Below are positions 37,010-45,810 of a stretch of DNA of 63,613 nt, one piece after another; within the stretch, counting starts at the first letter, position 1, and each line of letters starts with the position of its first letter. Position numbers and translations under genes: made by a program. The notes beneath the pieces are model-generated. The model worked only from the letters and a program-made list of their open reading frames with translations, searched no databases and was not told the DNA's origin. Source of the DNA: Phycisphaerae bacterium (GTDB lineage Bacteria > Planctomycetota > Phycisphaerae > Phycisphaerales > SM1A02); NCBI GenBank assembly GCA_016795035.1, contig JAEUIT010000099.1, positions 1 through 63,613 on the forward strand. Reading direction: 5' to 3'.

Positions 37010-37882
37010 GTGAACGAATCGACCGTGCCGAGTCCGCTCTTCCCGGCCCCGCCGAGCGCGCCGCCCGTGGTGATTCCGCCGCCCTCGACCGACCCGCTCG
37101 CGAAGGTCATGCTGTCGCGCGGGTTCGAGGTCTTCCGCCGCGCGTGGGGACCGATCTTGGTCGCCGCGCTCTGCGTGATCTTCTCGCAGATCCCGATGCA
37201 GGTCGTTTCGATGGCGGTGAACATCGCGACGATGCCGGCGCCGAGGGCACCGGGCGCCCCGCCCGCGATGCCCGTGTTCGCGGCGGCGCAAGTCGGGGTG
37301 CTGGTCCTCTCGTTCCTCTACGGCATCCTTGTGGTCATGCCGTTGACCGTCGGCGTCGTCGTATTCGTCGCAAACGTGTCGCGCGGCCGTGCCGTCGAGT
37401 GGTCGCTGCTCTTCTCCGGCTTCCGTCGCTACGGGGCCGTCGTCGTGTCGAACCTGATCCAGATGGCGGTCGGCATTGCCATCATGTCGTGCGCCGTGGT
37501 GGTCGTCGGTGGGCTCGCGTGGGTCGCGAGCTCCGCGGCAGGCGACGCCGCCGCCTTCGCGATCGCAATCCCGCTCGGCCTTGTCGCGCTCGGTTTCTCG
37601 ATCTGGGTGTCGGTCCGGCTGTCGTTCGCCAGCGTGTCCGCCGCCGATCCGACGCTGCCGCCGCGTTCCGGCGTCGACGCCGTGAAGTACAGCTGGCGCA
37701 TCTCGGAGGGGCACGTGCTGAATCTCATCGTCGGCTTCATCGCCGTCACGGTGATCGTCATGCTGTCCGTCCTTCTCCTCTGCGTCGGCTACATCCTCGT
37801 CGGAATTCCCTTCCTGTGCGCGGCGTACGGGGCCACCTACGACGAACTTGTCCGTCGCGACCACGCCCTGACGCCCGCGTGA
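37010..37882 (+). CDS. Multi-pass membrane protein
   Basis: A 290-residue protein with a Pro-rich N-terminal 35 residues and about six transmembrane helices (near 50-72, 92-120, 140-165, 172-200, 240-262 and 265-280). Segments such as GRAVEWSLLFSGFRRYGAVV and VDAVKYSWRISEGHVLNLIV resemble the repeated amphipathic-helix/TM unit of DUF975/DUF4013-like proteins, whose function is unknown. The GTG start follows GAAGGGGG. Two CTGCAACG motifs lie just upstream (36947 and 36967). The stop is one base from the convergent stop of the next gene. Confidence 0.7.
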   Translation: MNESTVPSPLFPAPPSAPPVVIPPPSTDPLAKVMLSRGFEVFRRAWGPILVAALCVIFSQIPMQVVSMAVNIATMPAPRAPGAPPAMPVFAAAQVGVLVLSFLYGILVVMPLTVGVVVFVANVSRGRAVEWSLLFSGFRRYGAVVVSNLIQMAVGIAIMSCAVVVVGGLAWVASSAAGDAAAFAIAIPLGLVALGFSIWVSVRLSFASVSAADPTLPPRSGVDAVKYSWRISEGHVLNLIVGFIAVTVIVMLSVLLLCVGYILVGIPFLCAAYGATYDELVRRDHALTPA

Positions 37883-37883
37883 C

Positions 37884-40800
37884 TCACTCCGCCTCGACGC
37901 GCGCCCGAATCTCGCCCGCGCTCACTTGACGGAAGCCGTCGGTGACCGCGCAGACGTGCGCCAAACGCCGCAACGTGGAGAGCCAGACCCTCGGGTTGTC
38001 GCTCGCGCCGCGCACGGCCCGCTCGATGAGCCCGGCGACGTACTCGCGCGTCTCCTGCTCGCCGCGCGATCCGCGCAGCCGCTCGGGAATGAGGGGCGCG
38101 ACGACCGTCAGGATGCGCGCCGGCCAATCGCTCGTGCGCACGTCGAGCCGATAGCGGCGCCCGAACGCCGCGATCTCGATGCGGTTGAGATAGCGCCGTT
38201 CCATCACGTCGCCGCGGGCGAAGCGCACCGCGAGACGGTCGCGGGTGCGGCGGCGATGCTCGACGCTCGTCGACATCGCGGCGAGGTGCAGGAGGTCGCG
38301 CACGAGGAGCGCCTCGGCGAGCGGACGGATCGCGAGACGCGTGAGTTCGTGCGTCGGATCCGCCTGGTCCGCCGCGTAGAGCGAGCGGATGAGGTCGGCG
38401 TAGCGCCGTGCCAGCTGCATGCCGCCCCACACGAGGCAGCGGTGGGTGGCGACGAGAAAGTCGCGCCGCGCCGCATGGCCCTCTTCCGACGCGTCGAGGC
38501 CGGGCAGCTTGGCCAACGACTCGGTGGCGAGCGAGCCGAACTTCTCCGCGCGGCGCTTGCCGCCCCAGCCGGACTTCCGCGTTTCAAGCAGGAGCCGCCG
38601 CAAGAGGCGCATGCCGCTCGCGTCGCGCCACTCCTGATCGTCTTCGCTCGCCCACTCGAGCATGCGCGGCTCGACCGCGAGGCGCCGGCCGAACTCGAAC
38701 GCGTCGACGCTGCGTCCGTACCCGCGCGCCTCGAGACGACGCACCGCCGATTCCATCGCCTCGACGGTGACGGGGATCAGGCCGCGCTGGAAGGCGACGC
38801 CCACGAGCACGACGTCGAGGACGCGATCGGTGAGGAAGCGGCCGCGGCACGCCACCGCGAAGTCGGCCGCGGACGAATGCTCGGGCACGACCGCGACCTG
38901 CAACGCGGAGACGAGGCGCCGATAGGTGTCGATCGAGGCCTCGTCGAACTGGTCGTCGAGCGGGCCCACGTTCACGACCGCCGCGGTGCGGTCGGAGGCT
39001 GCAACGCGGAGCGTCGGGATCGGGCCGATGCCGCGCAGCGTCTCGACGCCGTCGACGCCGAGGAGGAGATCGGCCTCGCCGTAGGGAATCTCGGGCGGCA
39101 ACGACGTGACGAGCTGCGCGGTCGTGGCGTCGCCGCGCTCCGATTCGCCGCGCCCGCGGCTGAAGAGAACCTGTGCCCAGGCGCGTCGGCCCGGGCCGAC
39201 CGGCGCGGGCCGATGCGAGGTCTGCACGCGATAGCCCATCGCGACCCCGGCGTCGGCGATGATCGACGCGGCGAGTCCGATGCCGTCGCCGCGCGTGCCG
39301 GCGATATGGCCGCGCCATATGCCCTGCGACGCGTGCAACGGCCGCGGCGGCGCGATGCGGTCGCTGTCGAGGCCGCGCAGCGCCGGCGTCGGCGGGCGCG
39401 TGCGGGTGATCTCGACCTGCTCGAGAAGCGGCCGAAGCTCGATCGAGAACGGTGTCGGCGCGGTGAGCCGCTCGACGGTCGACGACCCTTCGAGCGGACG
39501 GCTGCCGCGCTCGAGGCCGCGCTCGATGAGCCACTCGGTCGTCGGCGGCCGCATCTCGCACGCCACGTCGACGGGCCACGTCAGGCGCTGCTTCGGCGTG
39601 AAGCCGAGGCGGTCGGTCTCGACGAATCCGCGCTCGATGCGCGCCGCGTCGAGGCGCGCCGGCGGACCATCGCGCACGATGACGATCGTGAGACCGTCGT
39701 TGCCTGCAACGTCGAGTCCGGCCGTCTTCACGAGCTCGCGCAGGCCCGCACGGTCGTGGAGGTCGGCGACCCGGATCGACACGCGCGACGCCGCATCGGC
39801 GGGCACCGACGCGCTCGCGAGGCGCTCGAGGTCGATGTCGTCGTCGCCGCCGACGTCGGGCACGATCACGATGCGGGCGCGCCCCTCGCGCGCCGCCTGC
39901 CGCACCGCCCCGACGCCTTCCGTCGCGAAGCGCCGCCGCGCCCACGTCTCGCAGAGGATCACGCGATCCCACTCGCCGGTCGGCGCGATGCCGTCGACCG
40001 CAAGTGCGATGCGCCGCGTGTCCGACTCGCTGTCGGTGGGCACGCGGGCGCGGAGGTCGTGGTCGGCCTCGAGGAGCGTCTCGCGCACAAGCGCCGCGGC
40101 GGCCGTCGCGCCGAGCCGCGCGCCGCGCGGGGGCACCGCGACGTGCTCGAGCTCCTCGGCGATCGGCGCGAGCCGCGATGCCGGCTGCAACGTGGGGCGC
40201 ACGTCGTGGAGGAGATGCAGCAGCTTGCGGATCAGGGTCGACGGCCGAAGCGCGTCGCCGTCGGAGAGGCGCCACCGCTCGCCGCGCGGGTCGTAGTCGT
40301 CGAGCGGCGCCGGCACGTCGCGCCACCAGATCGAGGCGATCTTCTCGCCGCGGCGACGCGCGAGCTCGGCGATCGCGAGCACCTCGTTGGAGGACGCGCC
40401 CACGCGCGACTCGAGCAGGATCACCTGATCGCAGCGGGTCAGGAGGCGGAGGATCGCCGAGTCGTCGATCGGCCGGGTCATGCCGAGCTTCAGCACCGGC
40501 ACGCGTCCCATCAGGCGCGTCTCGTTCAGGAGATGCGTCGCCGCGACGAACGAGCCGCCGACGCACAGAAGACCGAACGGCTCGCGCTCGCCGGGGCTCG
40601 GCAGCGCCACGAGCCGATTCAGCTCGAGCCGCCGAGCCATGCGGAGCGCGTCGGGGGCGTCGCCGCCGCGCGGCGCGCGGCGGGCGCGGCGCCCTGCGGC
40701 TGCAACGTCGAGAACGTCGACGATGCGGTTCGGCCTCGCCTCGAGCGTGTCGGTCGAACGAAGGAGCGACGTGTGCGCCACGATGGCCGTGGGCACGCCG

Positions 40801-41330
40801 AGCGCGCGGCAGAGTCGCGCGGCCTGCTCGACGGCGTCACGCAGTTCGTCGAGCGTCGACGGCTCGATGGACGGAATGCCGAGCGCGCCGAGCATCTGGC
40901 TCGGGCACGCGGCCGGCGAGTCTTCGGGGTTGTCCTCGACGACGAGGACGAGGCCCGCCTCGCTTCGCGCGGGCAACGGCAGGAGCGCGCCGATCGACGC
41001 GATCGCGGCGGGCAACTCCTCGTTCGAGACGAGCGCCACGCCGCAGCGATTGTTCAGCACCTGCCGATGCGCGAGCCCGATCGCGCGGAGCGAGTCGTTG
41101 GCAACGACGAGTTCAAGGCCGTGCCGCTGGAACAGGCGCTCGAGGATGTCGTCGGGCGCCGTCCGACTCCCGCCCCACGCCGACCAACTCTCGAACGGCG
41201 CCCGCCGGGCGCCGGCGACCGTCGCGATCGGCAGTTCGCTCTCGAGCGCCCCCTTCACGACCGCCTCCACGGCGGTGACGTGCGCGAGGCCCTCCGCCTT
41301 GGAGAGGAAGGTCATGCTCGCGCCGAACAT
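37884..41330 (-). CDS. Very large 2-oxoacid:ferredoxin oxidoreductase-like protein without visible cofactor sites
   Basis: A protein of 1148 residues. The N-terminal part resembles the pyrimidine-binding domain of indolepyruvate:ferredoxin oxidoreductase alpha subunits (KAEGLAHVTAVEAVVKGALE; RCGVALVSNEELP), followed by a domain-II-like segment (VPVLKLGMTRPIDDSAILRL). A gamma/beta-subunit-like segment comes near residue 660 (IWRGHIAGTRGDGIGLAASI), then a long helical C-terminus similar in position to that of fused IOR proteins. The chain therefore follows the fused IorA-IorB layout. However, all cysteines are isolated: there is no CxxC and no ferredoxin cluster motif, and no GDG...N-type thiamine diphosphate motif is visible. 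It may be a regulatory or structural relative. The ATG at 41330 is chosen; GTG at 41336 is possible. Confidence 0.6.
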   Translation of the reverse strand: MFGASMTFLSKAEGLAHVTAVEAVVKGALESELPIATVAGARRAPFESWSAWGGSRTAPDDILERLFQRHGLELVVANDSLRAIGLAHRQVLNNRCGVALVSNEELPAAIASIGALLPLPARSEAGLVLVVEDNPEDSPAACPSQMLGALGIPSIEPSTLDELRDAVEQAARLCRALGVPTAIVAHTSLLRSTDTLEARPNRIVDVLDVAAAGRRARRAPRGGDAPDALRMARRLELNRLVALPSPGEREPFGLLCVGGSFVAATHLLNETRLMGRVPVLKLGMTRPIDDSAILRLLTRCDQVILLESRVGASSNEVLAIAELARRRGEKIASIWWRDVPAPLDDYDPRGERWRLSDGDALRPSTLIRKLLHLLHDVRPTLQPASRLAPIAEELEHVAVPPRGARLGATAAAALVRETLLEADHDLRARVPTDSESDTRRIALAVDGIAPTGEWDRVILCETWARRRFATEGVGAVRQAAREGRARIVIVPDVGGDDDIDLERLASASVPADAASRVSIRVADLHDRAGLRELVKTAGLDVAGNDGLTIVIVRDGPPARLDAARIERGFVETDRLGFTPKQRLTWPVDVACEMRPPTTEWLIERGLERGSRPLEGSSTVERLTAPTPFSIELRPLLEQVEITRTRPPTPALRGLDSDRIAPPRPLHASQGIWRGHIAGTRGDGIGLAASIIADAGVAMGYRVQTSHRPAPVGPGRRAWAQVLFSRGRGESERGDATTAQLVTSLPPEIPYGEADLLLGVDGVETLRGIGPIPTLRVAASDRTAAVVNVGPLDDQFDEASIDTYRRLVSALQVAVVPEHSSAADFAVACRGRFLTDRVLDVVLVGVAFQRGLIPVTVEAMESAVRRLEARGYGRSVDAFEFGRRLAVEPRMLEWASEDDQEWRDASGMRLLRRLLLETRKSGWGGKRRAEKFGSLATESLAKLPGLDASEEGHAARRDFLVATHRCLVWGGMQLARRYADLIRSLYAADQADPTHELTRLAIRPLAEALLVRDLLHLAAMSTSVEHRRRTRDRLAVRFARGDVMERRYLNRIEIAAFGRRYRLDVRTSDWPARILTVVAPLIPERLRGSRGEQETREYVAGLIERAVRGASDNPRVWLSTLRRLAHVCAVTDGFRQVSAGEIRARVEAE

Positions 41331-41463
41331 CGTCACGGCGGTCAGTTTACGGGAGCGGTGCGAACCGCTCTCGCGACGGGCCGGAGCCCTCGCGCCCGGC
41401 AACGACGGGATTCCCATGGAATCCTGACGCGACCTGTCGGCCGCCGTCGCGGGTCCTGTCGCC

Positions 41464-42300
41464 ATGGACTCCGCACACACCACGCCCGCCGCCGCGCGGC
41501 CCGCGTCCGCCTGCCCCGTCACGCGACTCTTCGGCGAACGCGATCCGTCGCTCGCCCTGAGCGGGCCCGCGCGCCTCGGCCTCATGCTCTACGGCCTCTT
41601 GGCCTACCTCGCCTTCTTCGTGACGATCCTCTACGCGATCGGATTCGTGACCGGCTTCGTCGTGCCGAAGTCGATCGACTCCGGAACCGGCGGCCCCGTC
41701 CTCACGGCGATCCTCGTCAACGGCTCGATCCTCGCGCTCTTCGTGGTCCAGCACACGATCATGGCGCGCCCCTGGTTCAAGCGCTGGTGGACGCGCGTGA
41801 TTCCCGCCGCCATCGAGCGAAGCACCTACGTGATCGCGGCAAGCGCGATCCTGCTCGCGCTCTTCTGGCAATGGCGTCCGCTGCCCGAAGTCGTCTGGCA
41901 CCTCGAGACGACTTGGATGCGCGTCGCTCTCCACGCCCTCGCGTTCGTGGGCTGGGCGACGGTCTTCGCGTCGAGCTTCATGGTCAGCCACTGGGACCTC
42001 TTCGGCCTGCGGCAGACGATCCTCCCCGCGCTGGGCCGGCGCTACGTGCCGCTTCCCTTCAAGATCACGGGGCTCTATCGCCTCGTGCGCCATCCGCTCA
42101 TGCTCGGCTTCCTCATCGCCTTCTGGGCGACGCCGACGATGACGATGGGCCACCTCTTCTTCTCGGTGATGACGACCGCCTACATCATCTTCGGCGTGAC
42201 GATCGAGGAGCGTGACCTCGTCGCCCACTTCGGCGACCGCTATCGCGAGTACCAGGAGCGCGTCCCGGCCGTGGTGCCGGGATGGATGAAGAAGGATTAA
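41464..42300 (+). CDS. mddA: Methanethiol S-methyltransferase MddA
   Basis: A 278-residue membrane protein with about five to six transmembrane helices. It matches MddA, which methylates methanethiol with SAM to give dimethylsulfide: HTIMARPWFKRWWTRVIP, ERSTYVIAASAILLALFWQW, MVSHWDLFGLRQ and the ICMT-like SAM site YRLVRHPLMLGFLIAFW with the C-terminal EERDLVAHFGDRYREY. It diverges from the oxidoreductase-like gene over 133 bp. Its stop codon lies inside the start of a GGATNAA heptad array. MddA lets oxygen-respiring bacteria release DMS without DMSP. Confidence 0.87.
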   Translation: MDSAHTTPAAARPASACPVTRLFGERDPSLALSGPARLGLMLYGLLAYLAFFVTILYAIGFVTGFVVPKSIDSGTGGPVLTAILVNGSILALFVVQHTIMARPWFKRWWTRVIPAAIERSTYVIAASAILLALFWQWRPLPEVVWHLETTWMRVALHALAFVGWATVFASSFMVSHWDLFGLRQTILPALGRRYVPLPFKITGLYRLVRHPLMLGFLIAFWATPTMTMGHLFFSVMTTAYIIFGVTIEERDLVAHFGDRYREYQERVPAVVPGWMKKD

Positions 42301-42388
42301 GGATGAAGGATCAAGGAGCAAGGGTGGCGGACGAAAGCCAACACTCTTCCCCTTGATCCTTGATCCTCGATCCTTGATCCTCTCCTTC
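42295..42388. repeat. GGATCAA heptad inverted repeat
   Basis: A left array of GGATNAA/GGAGCAA units (42295-42323) begins within the mddA stop codon, and a right array (CCTTGATCC units, 42349-42381) ends just before the next start codon. The arms can pair over about 15 bp. The element is the whole intergenic region between mddA and the HAD gene. Confidence 0.8.
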
Positions 42389-42391
42389 CCC

Positions 42392-43267
42392 ATGCCCATC
42401 CGCCTCCTCGTCGTCGACCTCGACGGCACGCTTCTCAATCGCGCCGGTCGCGTGTCGCCTCGCAACGCGGAGGCGGTGCGCCGAGCGGAAGCGGCGGGCA
42501 TCGAAGTCGTCGTCGCCACCGGCCGCTCATGGCTCGAGAGTACATCCGCCCTCGAGGCGATCGGCCATCGCCGCGAGGGCCACGATCGGCTCTTCATCGG
42601 CGCCGGCGGCGCCACGCTGCACGACGCCCGCACCGGCGCGATCCTCGATCGGCGCACCCTCGACGAGCCGCTCGTCGAAGCGATCAGCGAAAGCGTGCTG
42701 CAACACGGACATCTCGCGCATCTCCTCCAGGATCCGCAGGAGACGGGGCGCGACTACATGCTGATCGGCGACGCCGAGCTCGATCCCGCGTCGGAGTGGT
42801 GGTTTCGCACGCATCCGGTCTCGGTCGAGCGGCACGCGTCGATCGAGACGGCGCGACCGCTCGGCGCGACGATCCGCGCGGGCACCGTCGCGGTCGGCGC
42901 GGAACTCGCGAAGCTCGCCGCCGCACTCAAGGACGATCTTGGCGACCGCGTGATGCTGCAGCATTGGTCCGCGCTCACCGAGACCGAAGTCGTCGGAAGC
43001 GCGACGCATCTTCTCGAGTGCTTCGCCCCCGACACGAACAAGTGGACGATGGCCGCGCGCGTCGCGGCGCGCCGCGCCATCGACACCTCCGCGATCGCCG
43101 CGGTCGGCGACGGCTTGAACGACCTCGCGCTCATCCAGAACGCCGCGCTCGGCATCGCGATGGGAAACGCCGATCCGCGCATCGCCGAGGTCGCGCGGAT
43201 GCATGTCGGCCATCACGACGCCGACGGATTCGCGGACGCGGTAGAGCGGGTGCTGGGGAAAAAGTAA
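42392..43267 (+). CDS. Cof-type HAD phosphatase
   Basis: A 291-residue haloacid dehalogenase-superfamily hydrolase of the Cof/sucrose-phosphatase subtype (C2B cap). Motif I VVDLDGTLLN (Asp9 nucleophile, Asp11 acid), motif II VVVATGRSW, the motif III lysine in TNKWT and motif IV AVGDGLNDLALI are all clear. Such enzymes dephosphorylate sugar phosphates or cofactor precursors such as FMN-pathway intermediates; the substrate is not evident here. The start follows TCTCCTTCCCC with no Shine-Dalgarno sequence. Confidence 0.9.
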   Translation: MPIRLLVVDLDGTLLNRAGRVSPRNAEAVRRAEAAGIEVVVATGRSWLESTSALEAIGHRREGHDRLFIGAGGATLHDARTGAILDRRTLDEPLVEAISESVLQHGHLAHLLQDPQETGRDYMLIGDAELDPASEWWFRTHPVSVERHASIETARPLGATIRAGTVAVGAELAKLAAALKDDLGDRVMLQHWSALTETEVVGSATHLLECFAPDTNKWTMAARVAARRAIDTSAIAAVGDGLNDLALIQNAALGIAMGNADPRIAEVARMHVGHHDADGFADAVERVLGKK

Positions 43268-43546
43268 GGGGTTCAGGGGCCAGGGTTCAGGGTTGGGGGG
43301 AAGGAGTCAGGATTCAGGAGTCAGGAGTCAGGGGGAAAGCCATCGCCCGAGGTTCGGGTGGAACACTGCCTTTCTGTCTTCCCCACTGACTCCTCACTCC
43401 TGACTCCTGACTCCTGACTCCCGACTCCTGCCTCCTGCTCCCCGATCCCTCTTTCCACCAATTCCCCCCCGCTCGACCTTCCCCTGTTGCGACCGGCCGA
43501 GACCGCAGTAGAGTGTCCTTCAGTGATACTCACCCGCTGAGGCCCA
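43268..43546. repeat. Heptad element between HAD and APH-like genes
   Basis: GGGTTCA units (43270-43297) are followed by a GGAGTCA/GGATTCA left arm (43302-43335), the core GGGGGAAAGC, a loop of about 45 nt and a long right arm (CTGACTCC units, 43384-43440). The remaining 43441-43546 is C/T-rich and probably holds the promoter of the next gene; I see no confident boxes. Confidence 0.8.
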
Positions 43547-44683
43547 ATGATGACGACGGACCGAGATGATGAACCTCTCGTCCGCTCGCCTTCCCCTGTG
43601 GTCCACGCGACGGTCGCGCCCTTCACGCCCAATGCGAGGCCTGAAGCGAGTGCCCCGCACGTCGACGGGGACGCCGGAGTCCGTGCCTCACCGTCCGCCC
43701 ACGCGGCGTCGGCACACGCCGCGCCGGTGGAACCTCGCAACCAGAAGACACCGCACATGCTCGCGGCCGCGTTCGAGCGAGAACTCCTGCGCGACGGCCG
43801 CGTGCACGACCTGCATTGGTTCCGCACCGACTGGCAACGAAGCGGTGCGGCGACCGCGACCGCGCGCTATCGCGATCACGACGGCGTCGATCACGGCGTC
43901 GTCGTCAAGCTTCCGATCACGCCGCGCGAATGGCGTTGGTCGCGGCGACTCGGCACGACCGACGATGCCGCGTCAATCTCCTCGTTGCCGGTCGCGCGAC
44001 TCTTCCGCGAAGGCACGGAGCTCGGACCGTATGACGTCGCGTGGATCGTCATCGAGCGCTTCCAGCACGAGCCGCTCGCGACGCATTGGCTTCCGAACAC
44101 CGTCGCGCGCATCGCCGATGCGGCGGCGCGCTTCCACCGCGCGGCGTCGGCGTTTCCGGTCGACGAGCCCGCATCCGCCGAAGACTGGGAAGCGCTCGTG
44201 AAGTCCGCACGCGATCACGCCCGCGACACCGCGATGCCGGAACGCTCGCGCTGGAGCGCGGCGCTCAAGGAGTTGACGCGGCGCCTCGACAAGGCGATCG
44301 AGCGCTGGGCCGCGCGGCGCCCGATCGGGTGGCTGCACGGCGACCTCCATCCGGCCAACGCGCTTGCCCGATCACACGACCCAGACGCCCCCGCCGCCCT
44401 GATCGACCTCGCGGAAGTCCGTCCGGGCCACTGGCTCGAAGACGCCATCTACTTCGAACGGTTGCTCTGGACGCGCCCGGAACGCCTCGCCCAGAAACCC
44501 GTGAAGGCGCTTGCCGATGCCCGCAAGCGGCTCGGTCTCGAGAATGGCGACTATCCCCCGCTCGCGGCCGTGCGCCGGGTGTTACTGGCGGCGACCGCCC
44601 CGGCCTTCCGCGGCGAACACCATCCGGCGCTCCTAGCGGCCTGCCTGGCGAGGCTGGAGGAAGGGCTGCGCGAGGTGAAGTGA
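43547..44683 (+). CDS. APH-family (aminoglycoside phosphotransferase-like) kinase
   Basis: A 378-residue protein. The first 75 residues are low-complexity Ala/Pro/His and the kinase-like fold follows. The catalytic loop GWLHGDLHPANALARSHDPD (near 262-281) has the Brenner motif HxDxxxxN and LIDLAEVRPGHWLEDAIYF is the metal-binding DFG-equivalent region, with Asp in LIDLAEV. These are typical of APH/choline kinase-like phosphotransferases. The ATP-site Val-Val-Lys (GVVVKLP) is near 122. The substrate is unknown; antibiotic resistance should not be inferred. The start could also be the ATG at 43550. Confidence 0.8.
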   Translation: MMTTDRDDEPLVRSPSPVVHATVAPFTPNARPEASAPHVDGDAGVRASPSAHAASAHAAPVEPRNQKTPHMLAAAFERELLRDGRVHDLHWFRTDWQRSGAATATARYRDHDGVDHGVVVKLPITPREWRWSRRLGTTDDAASISSLPVARLFREGTELGPYDVAWIVIERFQHEPLATHWLPNTVARIADAAARFHRAASAFPVDEPASAEDWEALVKSARDHARDTAMPERSRWSAALKELTRRLDKAIERWAARRPIGWLHGDLHPANALARSHDPDAPAALIDLAEVRPGHWLEDAIYFERLLWTRPERLAQKPVKALADARKRLGLENGDYPPLAAVRRVLLAATAPAFRGEHHPALLAACLARLEEGLREVK

Positions 44684-44703
44684 GCGTGTGAGGAGTAGAA
44701 GTG

Positions 44704-44862
44704 GGGAGTCAGGATTCAGGAGTCAGGAGCGAGTGGGAAAGGCAAGCACTCTCGCCTCTCCTGGCGCTCCGGTAGGCCTTGAGAGCCTCCGACCACGCAC
44801 CTCAATGTCGATGGCGCCCTCCGTCCACTGACTCCAGACTTCTGAATCCTGACTCCTTCCGC
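44704..44862. repeat. Heptad inverted repeat before the TPR gene
   Basis: Left arm GGAGTCA/GGATTCA at 44704-44730 with GTGGGAAAGG, and right arm (ACTGACTCCAGACTTCTGAATC type) at 44827-44856, separated by about 95 nt of unrelated sequence. Same family as at 43302 and 49059. Confidence 0.75.
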
Positions 44863-44916
44863 AGTCCGCCACCGACTCGCGGCGTTCGCGATCCTTCCGT
44901 TACACTCCCTCCCTCT

Positions 44917-45810
44917 ATGGCCGATGTCAGCGATAAACGGCGCCTACGCCAAGTGCAGCAGCAGGACCTGACGGAGAGTCGCCTCAACGACGACTTCCTC
45001 TATTGGCTCAAGACGAAGGGCCTCAACTACCTCCTCGTCGTCCTCGTCATCGCCTGCGCGGTCATGTTCTACAACGCGTACCGCCAGCGGCGCCAGCAGG
45101 CGTTCGATGCGTCGTGGGCCGACCTCTCGCAAGCCACGCTTCCGCAAGCCTTTGACGAGGTCGCGAAGAAGCACGATCCGTCTGAAGCGATCGCCCTCTA
45201 CGCTTGGCTCAAGGCCGCCGAGGCGCATCTTCGCGACGTCCGCACCGGCTACGTCGGCGGTCCGCCCGTCACGATGCCCGATGGCACGATCTCGGGCGGT
45301 GTGCGCATGACGGCCGAAGACCGAACCGCTGCGCTCGACGCCGCCGACCAGTACTTCACCCAAGTCCTCACCGCGGCGAAGACCGCGAACGACGCTCCCG
45401 GCCACGCCGCCTTCACCATGTCGGCGCTTTTCGGTCGTGCCTCGATCGCCGAGAGTCGCGGCGATATCGCCGCCGCGAAGACCTTCCTCGAAGAGGCCAA
45501 GCGCGTCGCCGAGGTCCCCTTCCCGATGTTCGCGGCGCAGGCGCAGGCCCGCATCGACTCCCTTCCGAAGCTCGCGAAGCCGACCGAACTCCCGACTCGC
45601 GCGAGCCTCCCGGCGAAGCCCGACGCCGCGGCGATCACGCCCGGCGCGAGCAACGAACTCCTGAATAGCGTCACCGCGCCGCAGCCGCCGGCCCCGGGCA
45701 CGCCCGAAGCCGTGCCGCCGGAACTCCGCCCGACGGCGCCGCCGGCGACCACGCCTCCGCCGGCGAACGGGCCCCCGCCGGCGAATGGCCCGAAGCCCGC
45801 GGGCGGATGA
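44917..45810 (+). CDS. Membrane-anchored TPR-like protein
   Basis: A 297-residue protein with a short cytoplasmic N-terminus, a single transmembrane helix at about 36-54 (YLLVVLVIACAVMFYNAY) and a helical outer domain to about 215 with TPR-like helix pairs. The layout (N-in anchor plus TPR) resembles YfgM/TPR_21 proteins that assist periplasmic chaperones, but sequence similarity is only general. The C-terminal 75 residues are Pro/Ala-rich. Stop overlaps the start of the RluD-type gene by 4 bp. The start follows CACTCCCTCCCTCT and no Shine-Dalgarno sequence is visible. Confidence 0.75.
   Translation: MADVSDKRRLRQVQQQDLTESRLNDDFLYWLKTKGLNYLLVVLVIACAVMFYNAYRQRRQQAFDASWADLSQATLPQAFDEVAKKHDPSEAIALYAWLKAAEAHLRDVRTGYVGGPPVTMPDGTISGGVRMTAEDRTAALDAADQYFTQVLTAAKTANDAPGHAAFTMSALFGRASIAESRGDIAAAKTFLEEAKRVAEVPFPMFAAQAQARIDSLPKLAKPTELPTRASLPAKPDAAAITPGASNELLNSVTAPQPPAPGTPEAVPPELRPTAPPATTPPPANGPPPANGPKPAGG

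Noticed and set aside
37926..42215. A plus-strand open frame of over 1400 codons antisense to the IOR-like gene
   Set aside because: Same shadow effect; it also runs into the mddA gene, whose conserved motifs are in another frame.
43547..44683. Calling the APH-like protein an antibiotic-resistance gene
   Set aside because: The fold covers many small-molecule kinases and nothing here indicates an aminoglycoside substrate.
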